The translations under genes were made by a program, and so were the position numbers. From assembly GCA_947630595.1 (NCBI GenBank), contig CANRIG010000019.1, forward strand, positions 1 to 45,457: 45,457 nt of DNA, written 5' to 3'. The notes beneath the pieces were generated by a model. The model ran no database searches. It saw only the letters and a list, made by a program, of their open reading frames with translations, and was not told the DNA's origin. Shown one piece after another: positions 39,906 to 45,457 of this stretch. The stretch's first letter is position 1. Every line of letters begins with the position of its first letter. Origin of the DNA: an uncultured Lachnospiraceae bacterium. GTDB taxonomy: Bacteria; Bacillota; Clostridia; Lachnospirales; Lachnospiraceae.

Positions 39906-41630
39906 TTATCCCCGATACAGCTTCGCGTAAATCCCGTTTTTCGCCATCAGTTCCTCGTGCGTCCCCTGCTCCTCGATACCCTTGTGCGTCAGCACCAGAA
40001 TCTTCTGCGCATTGCGGATCGTGGACAGGCGGTGCGCGATCACAAACGTCGTCCGCCCGCGCGCCAGAGCCTCCATCGACTCCTGCACGACCTTCTCGCT
40101 CTCATTGTCGAGCGCCGAGGTGGCCTCGTCAAAAATCAGAATCGGCGGATTTTTCAGGAACACGCGGGCAATCGAAAGCCGCTGCTTCTGTCCGCCCGAG
40201 AGCTTGACGCCCCGCTGCCCGATATCGGTCAGGTAGCCGTTCGGAAGCTGCTCGATAAATTCATGCGCGTTCGCCAGCCTGGCCGCGGCGATCACTTCCT
40301 CGTCAGTGGCGTCCGGCCTGCCGTAGCGGATGTTTTCCATTACGTTTTCCGCAAACAGGTACACGTCCTGCTGCACAATGCCGATCTGCCTGCGCAGGTC
40401 TTTCAGCCGGATTTTGCGGATGTCCGTGCCGTCGAGCAGAATCTGCCCCGCGTCCACGTCGTAAAACCGCGGAATCAGGCTGCACAGCGTCGTCTTGCCG
40501 CCGCCCGACGAGCCGACGATCGCCAGATAATCCCCCGGATGCACGTGCAGGTCGATGTGGCTGAGCACCGTGTCCTGGTTTTCCTCATAGCGGAACGACA
40601 CGTTTTTGAAACGGATGTCGCCGCTGGTCTTGCTGATGCTGACCGCGTCCGGCGCATCGGTGATGTCAGGCTCGATCTCCATAATCTCCAGGAAACGCTC
40701 GTAGCCCGAGTAGCCGTTCTGGAACTGCTCGGTGAAGTTGATCAGCTTGCGGATCGGCTCCGTGAAGTTGTTGACGTAGAGCAGAAACGTCACCAGGTCG
40801 GAAACCTTCATATACTGGCGGGTCATCAGCGCCGCGCCCGCGATCAGCACCACGATCGTCACCATCGTCATCAGCGCGCCGAGCCCGGAATTGTACCCGG
40901 CCATGTACCAGTAGCTGTTGCGCTTCGACTCCACGAAGCGCTCGTTGCCGACGTGGAATTTCTCCATTTCCACGCTCTCATTGCCGAACGACTTGACGAC
41001 GCGGATGCCGGAGAGGCTGTCCTCGATCTGGCTGTTGATGTCGGCGATCCGCGCCCGGTTCTGTTTGAACGCGCGCTTCATCTTGCCGTTGAAGTAAAAC
41101 GCATAGCCGCCGATCACCGGCAGGAAGGCAAACGTCACCAGCGTCAGCGCCGGGTTGATCTGCACCAGAATCACGAAGGAGCCGACGAATTTGATCAGGG
41201 AAATGACCACGTCCTCGGGCCCGTGATGCAGCAGCTCGCTGATGTCGAACAAATCCGACGTGACCCGCGACAGCAGCTGGCCGATTTTCTGGTTGTCGTA
41301 AAACGCAAACGACAGCTTCTGGTAATGCCCGAAAATCTCATTGCGCATATCGTGCTCCATCTTTGCGCCCATGATATGCCCGAAATAGGCGATATAAAAA
41401 TTGCAGAAGCACTCCACGGCCACCATCGCGATCATCAGAAGTCCCAGCCGCAGAATGATGCGCAGCGCCTCGCCGCCCGGCAGCGTCACCACGTTCGTCG
41501 TGATGTAGCGCACAATCAAAGGAATGGCGAGCGTAACGCCCGCCCCCAGAATTGCAAAAAACATATCGCTGAAAAACAGACCTTTGTACGGCTTGTAATA
41601 CCCCGCCAGCCGTTTCCATTTGTGCTCCAT
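39906..41630 (-). CDS. ABC exporter, fused membrane and ATPase domains (MsbA/MDR type)
   Basis: A 574-residue half-transporter. The N-terminal membrane domain has six helices (residues 15-310). The ATPase domain has Walker A GSSGGGKTT near residue 370, signature LSGGQKQRLSIARV, Walker B ILIFDEATSALD and switch AHRLSTI. It works as a dimer to export lipids, drugs or peptides. The start at 41630 (MEHKWKRLAGYYKPYKGLF) is set by GGGAGGAAG 3 bases upstream; a longer frame to 41744 includes a duplicated piece of glmM and is not coding. It lies between glmM and hisC. Confidence 0.92.
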   Translation of the reverse strand: MEHKWKRLAGYYKPYKGLFFSDMFFAILGAGVTLAIPLIVRYITTNVVTLPGGEALRIILRLGLLMIAMVAVECFCNFYIAYFGHIMGAKMEHDMRNEIFGHYQKLSFAFYDNQKIGQLLSRVTSDLFDISELLHHGPEDVVISLIKFVGSFVILVQINPALTLVTFAFLPVIGGYAFYFNGKMKRAFKQNRARIADINSQIEDSLSGIRVVKSFGNESVEMEKFHVGNERFVESKRNSYWYMAGYNSGLGALMTMVTIVVLIAGAALMTRQYMKVSDLVTFLLYVNNFTEPIRKLINFTEQFQNGYSGYERFLEIMEIEPDITDAPDAVSISKTSGDIRFKNVSFRYEENQDTVLSHIDLHVHPGDYLAIVGSSGGGKTTLCSLIPRFYDVDAGQILLDGTDIRKIRLKDLRRQIGIVQQDVYLFAENVMENIRYGRPDATDEEVIAAARLANAHEFIEQLPNGYLTDIGQRGVKLSGGQKQRLSIARVFLKNPPILIFDEATSALDNESEKVVQESMEALARGRTTFVIAHRLSTIRNAQKILVLTHKGIEEQGTHEELMAKNGIYAKLYRG

Positions 41631-41662
41631 GTCTTCCTCCCGTTCATTTCTCAGATGCCCGC

Positions 41663-41790
41663 CGCTCTCCGCTTCCGCCATCACGCGGATTTCAGGCCTG
41701 CGCAAGCCCTTCGCTGTGAATGACCGAAACCACGGACTCCGCATAGCGCCTGCAGAGCTCGTCGCTCTCCGCTTCCACCATCACGCGGAT
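41663..41790. repeat. Direct repeat of 28 bp, 100 bp apart, at the end of glmM
   Basis: Positions 41663-41690, just downstream of the glmM stop, and 41763-41790, within the last codons of glmM, are the same 28 bases with one mismatch (CGCTCTCCGCTTCC and CATCACGCGGAT are shared). The outer copy is an untranslated duplicate of the glmM segment coding for IRVMVEAES. Confidence 0.85.
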
Positions 41791-43038
41791 GACCGGCTCG
41801 GTGCCGCTCTCGCGCACCAGAATCCGTCCCTCGTCGCCGAGCGCCGCCGCGGCCGCTTCCACCGCCGCCTGCACCGCCGCGTTGCTTCGCACCGCCGCCT
41901 TGTCGGCCACGCGCACATTCTGCAGCAGCTGCGGATAAATCCTCACCTCGGAGGCCAGCGCCGCCAGCGTCGTCTTGCGCTCCATCATCACTTCCATGAC
42001 CATCAGCGAGGTCAGGATGCCGTCGCCGGTCGTCGCGTAGCGCGAGAAAATGATGTGCCCCGACTGCTCGCCGCCCAGGCAGTGCCCGTGCTCGCACATA
42101 TTGGCGTAGACGTATTTGTCGCCGACCGCCGTCTTTTCATAGGAAATGCCCGCCCGGTCGAACGCCTTGTAAAGCCCGATGTTGGACATGATCGTCGTCA
42201 CCACGGTATTGTTGGTCAGCCGGTGTTCTTCCTTTAAATATTTTCCGCACACGTACAGAATCAGGTCGCCGTCGATGATGCGGCCGTTTTCGTCTATCGC
42301 GATGCAGCGGTCCGCGTCGCCGTCGTAGGCAAAGCCCACGTCCAGGCCGCGCTCCACCACAAATTTCCGCAGCTCCTCGATGTGCGTCGAGCCGCAGTCG
42401 CGGTTGATGTTGGTGCCGTCCGGCTCGTTGTGAATCACATAGGTCTTGGCCCCGAGCGCGTCAAACACGCTCTTGGCGATCGAGGAGGCGCTGCCGTTGG
42501 AGCAGTCCAGGCCCACCTTTACATTCTTGAAGGAGCGCGTCGCCATCGCAATCAGATGTCCGATGTAGCGGTTGCGGCCGGCCACGTAGTCCACGGTGCG
42601 CCCGATCTCCGCCCCCGTCGCCAGCGGCAGCTCCCCGGTCTCCCCGTCGATATAAGCCTCGATCTGTTCCTCGATCTCCGCCTCGATCTTGGCCCCGCCT
42701 CCGCCGATGACCTTCAGCCCGTTGTCATAATACGGATTGTGGCTGGCGGAAATCATGATGCCGCAGTCGAAATCCTCCGTCCGCACCACGTAGGAAACGC
42801 TCGGCGTCGTCGTCACGTGCAAAAGATAGGCGTCCGCCCCCGAAGCCGTCAGCCCCGCTGCCAGCGCATATTCAAACATATAGCTGGAGCGCCTCGTATC
42901 CTTGCCGATCACGATGTTCGCCTTGTGCTCCCGTCCGTAATACCAGCCCAGATAGCGCCCCACTTTAAACGCATGCTCTACGGTCAGGCTTTTGTTCGCT
43001 TCCCCGCGAAAGCCGTCCGTTCCAAAATATTTGCCCAT
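41692..43038 (-). CDS. glmM: Phosphoglucosamine mutase
   Basis: A 448-residue enzyme that turns glucosamine-6-phosphate into glucosamine-1-phosphate for peptidoglycan. All four active loops are visible: phosphoserine loop MISASHNPYYDNGLK near residue 100, metal loop AYDGDADRCIA near residue 240, sugar loop GGEQSGHI near residue 325, and phosphate-binding RESGTEPVIRVM near residue 410. It starts MGKYFGTDGFRGEAN. The ATG at 43038 has GGAGAG upstream; codons up to 43086 are leader. It is the first gene of the leftward run glmM - ABC exporter - hisC - methyltransferase. Confidence 0.95.
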   Translation of the reverse strand: MGKYFGTDGFRGEANKSLTVEHAFKVGRYLGWYYGREHKANIVIGKDTRRSSYMFEYALAAGLTASGADAYLLHVTTTPSVSYVVRTEDFDCGIMISASHNPYYDNGLKVIGGGGAKIEAEIEEQIEAYIDGETGELPLATGAEIGRTVDYVAGRNRYIGHLIAMATRSFKNVKVGLDCSNGSASSIAKSVFDALGAKTYVIHNEPDGTNINRDCGSTHIEELRKFVVERGLDVGFAYDGDADRCIAIDENGRIIDGDLILYVCGKYLKEEHRLTNNTVVTTIMSNIGLYKAFDRAGISYEKTAVGDKYVYANMCEHGHCLGGEQSGHIIFSRYATTGDGILTSLMVMEVMMERKTTLAALASEVRIYPQLLQNVRVADKAAVRSNAAVQAAVEAAAAALGDEGRILVRESGTEPVIRVMVEAESDELCRRYAESVVSVIHSEGLAQA

Positions 43039-43281
43039 ACTGATCTCTCCAATCCGGCAGAGACTGCCTTCCTTTTCTGATTTCATTCTTTCCTACTATA
43101 CACGCTCCGCGCAAAATCGTCAACGATTTCCGCTGGGATTCTCCCGCGGGTTTTTCTGCAGGCAGGCTGCTTTTTCTTTCGTTTTTTCTTTCCTGGAAAT
43201 CCGCTTGCCAGTCTCCCGGCTATGTGGTACATTGAAACTGTCCATTCATAAAATATTCAAAAATTTCAAAGGAGAACCACT

Positions 43282-43557
43282 ATGCGTTTTATATACCCGG
43301 CAATTTTCCGAAAAACCGAAAACGGCCGCTATCACGGCTTTTTCCCCGACCTTGCGGAATGCGAGGCGGAAGGCGACACGCTGGAGGAGGCGGTAGACAA
43401 CGCCAACGAAGCGGCGGCAAACTGGATCACGGTGGAGCTGGAGGACGACGGCCCGCTGCCGTCCATTTCTGACAAAGAAGATATGCACCTGCAGGAGGGC
43501 GACGTTGTGCGGAATATCGCGGTCACCATTCGCCTGACAGACGGTTGGGATGAATAA
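43282..43557 (+). CDS. HicB-family protein without adjacent HicA
   Basis: A 91-residue protein with the HicB partial RNase-H fold: FIYPAIFRKTENGRYHGFFPDL near the start, then EGDTLEEAVDNANEAAANW. The acidic C-terminal part (PLPSISDKEDMHLQEGDVV) has no clear DNA-binding helix-turn-helix or ribbon-helix-helix. HicB proteins normally neutralise the HicA RNase toxin, but no HicA frame lies on either side. AAAGGAG is 7 bases before the ATG, and TTGAAA (43232-43237) with TATTCA (43254-43259) is a possible promoter. A solitary regulator or orphan antitoxin is the likely reading. Confidence 0.85.
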   Translation: MRFIYPAIFRKTENGRYHGFFPDLAECEAEGDTLEEAVDNANEAAANWITVELEDDGPLPSISDKEDMHLQEGDVVRNIAVTIRLTDGWDE

Positions 43558-43650
43558 TGTTGCGTCTGTGGGGAAAATAATATGAGAGATTGCTCTGTGG
43601 CTTCTGCAGTGAAAGGAACCTCATGCTGGAATACAAGGACTGCATCCGGC

Positions 43651-43681
43651 GCGGGAGAGACCCCTGGCGGTCATCTCCCGC
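43651..43681 (+). terminator. GC-rich hairpin after the HicB gene
   Basis: GCGGGAGA (43651-43658) pairs with TCTCCCGC (43674-43681), with GACC/GGTC inside. ATTAAAATAAATT follows, so the T tract is poor on the plus strand. On the minus strand the stretch before it is T-rich and lies downstream of the peptide genes. Confidence 0.5.
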
Positions 43682-43710
43682 ATTAAAATAAATTATTGCT
43701 GTAATTTTAT

Positions 43711-43797
43711 TCATTTCGTTTCATCAATCGGTCTGTTTAGAAGAGAATCAGCTTTCGTAGTTTTGCCCAATCCCGTGGATTGAGATGTCATTGTCAT
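43711..43797 (-). CDS. Possible 28-residue peptide gene after the NHLP precursor
   Basis: A short frame MTMTSQSTGLGKTTKADSLL and on to a TGA at 43711. GGAGAAAGG (43809-43801) is well placed before its ATG, and the frame begins 14 bases after the stop of the NHLP precursor gene. The peptide is Thr/Ser/Lys-rich with no signal peptide or Cys and matches no family I know. It could be a second small product of the peptide locus, or the remnant of a truncated gene that lost its 3' part. Confidence 0.35.
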   Translation of the reverse strand: MTMTSQSTGLGKTTKADSLLNRPIDETK

Positions 43798-43811
43798 TGT
43801 CCTTTCTCCAA

Positions 43812-44102
43812 TCAACTTTTTTCCTGATGAAGACTGAAGAAGCCGCGTCCTCCGCTGACCGCTTCGAATTCTTCGTCTGTCAGCTCTCTCCCGGCCAGAT
43901 CAGGCAGGACCATGGTCGCTGTGTAGGCGGGGTCGTTTTCGATCACCTTGAGGCGGAAACCTTCCGGGGGCTTTTCGCCCGTAAGCGTTTCGACCGCCTT
44001 TGCCGGGTCAGCCAGAAGTTCTTTGCGGAAGGCTTCGTCCACCATCGCCTTTTTCTGCAGTTCGACGCACACTTCCTCCAGTTTTTGTTTTGTCCATTCC
44101 AT
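43812..44102 (-). CDS. NHLP-type RiPP precursor peptide (nitrile-hydratase-like leader)
   Basis: A 96-residue protein. Residues about 5-85 match the nitrile hydratase leader-peptide family: MVDEAFRKELLADPAKAVE, then PPEGFRLKVIEND and a late ELTDEEFEAVSGG ending in the double-Gly cleavage site. The predicted core after GG is only RGFFSLHQEKS, which has one Ser and no Cys or Thr, so classical lanthionine or thiazole rings are unlikely. AAGGAGG sits 8 bases before the ATG at 44102; a TTG at 44108 is a weaker choice. It lies 28 bases after the 79-residue gene and is transcribed leftward with the DUF3990 cassette. No maturase or peptidase-ABC gene is in the window; any would lie elsewhere. Confidence 0.75.
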   Translation of the reverse strand: MEWTKQKLEEVCVELQKKAMVDEAFRKELLADPAKAVETLTGEKPPEGFRLKVIENDPAYTATMVLPDLAGRELTDEEFEAVSGGRGFFSLHQEKS

Positions 44103-44130
44103 TTTCAATACCTCCTTCTGATTTGCCTTT

Positions 44131-44370
44131 CTACTTGTTGGCTAAGCATTTTTCCCTTTTATACATGTCCGCGATATAGGACGGGCCATAACTCCACAAT
44201 TTTGATGATTCATCATACAGCAAAGCGCCTGTTCTGGACATTACAAAGTCCTTTAAGATCACGGCCGGAGCAAGTTCAGAATCCCGCCCCAGTTCTTCTA
44301 CTACCAGTGTAACCAATGCGTCGATCGCAAATTTTTTCTGTTCTTCCGTTACATCCCTCAGTTTTTCCAT
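44131..44370 (-). CDS. Small protein of the DUF3791/DUF3990 cassette
   Basis: A 79-residue protein: a helical first half (TEEQKKFAIDALVTLVVEELG) and a second half with LKDFVMSRTGALLYDESSKLW, a layout I have seen in small proteins next to DUF3990 genes. The family name is uncertain. Its start overlaps the end of the DUF3990 gene by 13 bases, so the two are translated together. If the DUF3990 protein is a toxin, this could be one of its partners. No signal peptide or double-Gly leader. Confidence 0.65.
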   Translation of the reverse strand: MEKLRDVTEEQKKFAIDALVTLVVEELGRDSELAPAVILKDFVMSRTGALLYDESSKLWSYGPSYIADMYKREKCLANK

Positions 44371-44903
44371 ACCCGTTCACTTCCCTCAAACGACAGGCAC
44401 TGCAATCCCCGCGCAGTTCTGAAACAGAACTGATCCTTTAAACGCTCCGGAATCAGCCTTCCGATACATAACCGGTCAGCCTCGTCGCTGCCCACCGTGC
44501 CATAAGCTCCGACCAGATAAGTCAGGATCGTGACATTTGTTGCATCATTCGCAATCTTCCCGCCGATCACATCATATTTCTTCATTTCTTCCACAATATC
44601 CGGAAACGTATCTGCCTTTCTGTGCCCGACCACACAATGCAGCCAGTCCGCATCCGCATAGCGAAAAATATAGTCTGCCACTCCCTGAACCGCATGATAG
44701 CGAAAGACAGAAATCACACCATAATCCTGCGTCCCATCTATGATTTCCTGTGCCCTTGCCTTCTTCATTGATGTGCCTGTGAACTCCCCGGCCTGCTTTT
44801 TTGATGAGGTCAGATAAAATCCTTTTCCAAAATCCTTGTAATTCGCACACTTTGCAAGATCCGGGACTTTCACCTCACAATAGCTTCCGTGATAAAGAAG
44901 CAT
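44358..44903 (-). CDS. DUF3990 family protein, ADP-ribosyltransferase-like
   Basis: A 181-residue protein. It begins MLLYHGSYCEVKVPDLAKC and continues YKDFGKGFYLTSSKKQAGEF, the DUF3990 signature. The His in LYHGS and the Tyr in GKGFYLT fit the first two positions of the H-Y-E type ADP-ribosyltransferase active site; the third residue is not clear. The end (DQFCFRTARGLQCLSFEGSE) is also typical of the family. The ATG at 44903 is preferred over a GTG at 44924, because it starts at the conserved LYHGS and lies 4 bases after the stop of the DUF3791 gene. A role in modifying a cellular target is inferred and untested. Confidence 0.8.
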   Translation of the reverse strand: MLLYHGSYCEVKVPDLAKCANYKDFGKGFYLTSSKKQAGEFTGTSMKKARAQEIIDGTQDYGVISVFRYHAVQGVADYIFRYADADWLHCVVGHRKADTFPDIVEEMKKYDVIGGKIANDATNVTILTYLVGAYGTVGSDEADRLCIGRLIPERLKDQFCFRTARGLQCLSFEGSERVWKN

Positions 44904-44907
44904 ACCA

Positions 44908-45141
44908 TCAGTTAATTGCAGCACTCACATCCGCCCCCTTATTCCGAAGCAGTGTTTTGATTTCATCGAACACCGCCCGATCGCCCTCCATATGAAAAAC
45001 ACCATAACAGTCCTCTATAAATTCGAAAATATGGTAACGATCAAAGAGCGCCGCTGCCTTCTGGACAGACGTATTCCATTCCTCTGAGGCAAGACGAAGC
45101 AGGCGAACCTGCATAAACACAATTTCAGATTTTTCGCTCAT
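44908..45141 (-). CDS. DUF3791 family protein
   Basis: A 77-residue helical protein: VFMQVRLLRLASEEWNTSVQ, then AAALFDRYHIFEFIEDCYGVFHMEGD, matching DUF3791, a family regularly found just upstream of DUF3990 genes. It is first in the leftward cassette, with a good promoter (45226-45254) and GGAAAGGAAG before the ATG. By position it could be an antitoxin or substrate adaptor for the DUF3990 protein; no direct evidence is seen in the sequence. Confidence 0.78.
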   Translation of the reverse strand: MSEKSEIVFMQVRLLRLASEEWNTSVQKAAALFDRYHIFEFIEDCYGVFHMEGDRAVFDEIKTLLRNKGADVSAAIN

Positions 45142-45225
45142 ATCTGCATTCTTCCTTTCCCTGCTTCCGTCTCTCCATGCCCCTGGCTTTCCCCGGCCCT
45201 TTCGTTCTTCCCCTTTTCCACCTAC

Positions 45226-45254
45226 ACTTTATCGCTTCCCACCCTTCACGTCAA
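45226..45254 (-). promoter_or_regulatory. Promoter of the DUF3791-DUF3990 cassette
   Basis: On the minus strand TTGACG (45254-45249), 17-bp spacer, TAAAGT (45231-45226). It gives the cassette its own start independent of the Nif11-like gene to the right. Confidence 0.6.
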
Positions 45255-45267
45255 GACAAATAAAAGC

Positions 45268-45457
45268 TCAGAATAAAAACTTCAGCAGCTCCAGGACATC
45301 CGAGGATTTCATCCAGCTGGGCATGTTTATTCCGCCTGCGACGTTGTCCAGATCGTCGTCGTCAAGCTCGCCCTGCGTGTCGGAAAGCGCGAGGATCTCC
45401 TCCGCCTGTTCCTTCGTCATTTCTTTGCCGTACTCCTTCGCGATGGCCGTCATCTCG
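45268..45457 (-). CDS. Nif11-like leader peptide, RiPP precursor (5' end outside window)
   Basis: The visible 63 codons hold IAKEYGKEMTKEQAEEIL, then GELDDDDLDNVAGG, which is the second half of a Nif11-type leader ending in a double-Gly site. The predicted core is about 20 residues, INMPSWMKSS followed by a Leu/Phe-rich amphipathic tail (DVLELLKFLF). It lacks Cys and has two or three Ser, so it could act as an unmodified or lightly modified membrane-active peptide. An ATG at 45453 exists, but Nif11 leaders usually start some 25 residues earlier and the frame is open to the edge. It is transcribed leftward, upstream of the DUF3791 promoter. Confidence 0.68.
   Translation of the reverse strand, partial: EMTAIAKEYGKEMTKEQAEEILALSDTQGELDDDDLDNVAGGINMPSWMKSSDVLELLKFLF

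Noticed and set aside
39957-41723. Rightward 588-codon frame opposite the ABC exporter
   Set aside because: Antisense shadow; composition (Arg, His, Val, Gln) has no domain signature.
43624-43692. 22-codon frame after HicB as a HicA remnant
   Set aside because: Too short, no GSHxxF-type HicA motif, and it runs through a hairpin.

Overview
The window looks like chromosomal DNA of a strictly anaerobic, GC-rich member of the Clostridia, most likely a Lachnospiraceae-type gut bacterium. The evidence is a class III (oxygen-sensitive) ribonucleotide reductase, the LL-diaminopimelate aminotransferase route to lysine and peptidoglycan, a T-box-controlled archaeal-type AspRS with GatCAB, many short-lipobox lipoproteins, a YtrA-type GntR/ABC operon and ribosome binding sites of the GGAGG type. 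This assignment is inference from gene content, not a database match. No rRNA, tRNA or CRISPR array was found.

Layout. 1-686: right end of an IS1182-like element. 727-3599: a PucG-like aminotransferase (leftward, behind a palindrome and a leader terminator) and a DUF4143-type ATPase (rightward, behind three 33-bp-spaced repeats). 3630-8389: leftward genes for an acyltransferase, a HAD phosphatase, an SH3-domain lipoprotein and a dGTPase with a strongly folded leader. 8913-11722: an AT-richer two-gene cassette of secreted proteins of unknown function. 11795-17714: a MATE exporter, an amidohydrolase and a GntR-ABC operon with a perfect operator. 17944-22552: a second SH3 lipoprotein, nrdD and a degenerate polysaccharide-deacetylase lipoprotein. 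22709-28801: a T-box-controlled operon aspS - zinc-ribbon membrane protein - gatC - gatA - gatB, with asnA divergent on the other side (28919). 30219-32402: dapF-dapL. 32530-34464: glnA plus an ANTAR regulator, with a leader terminator that overlaps an ANTAR-like hexaloop hairpin. 34717-37089: an LTA-synthase-like sulfatase. 37374-43038: a small lipoprotein, then a leftward run glmM - ABC exporter - hisC - methyltransferase. 43282-45457: a solo HicB, then a leftward peptide locus containing an NHLP-type RiPP precursor, a three-gene DUF3791/DUF3990 (ADP-ribosyltransferase-like) cassette and the 3' part of a Nif11-like precursor running off the right edge.

Themes. (1) Nitrogen and asparagine metabolism are clustered: AspRS/GatCAB (tRNA-dependent Asn), AsnA (free Asn) and GlnA, each with its own RNA-level or promoter control. 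(2) In-frame minisatellites have expanded inside unrelated genes (dapF 36 bp x3, LTA synthase 36 bp x5, ABC permease 30 bp x4, a basic peptide 21 bp x4), and non-coding tandem repeats sit in intergenic DNA (40 bp x3, about 16 bp x4-5). (3) Several leaders are folded: a T-box, an ANTAR-type attenuator, a possible attenuator before the aminotransferase, and a related closing-stem element before both the dGTPase and the amidohydrolase. (4) The most likely under-described system is at the right end: two double-glycine leader peptides around an ART-fold protein cassette.
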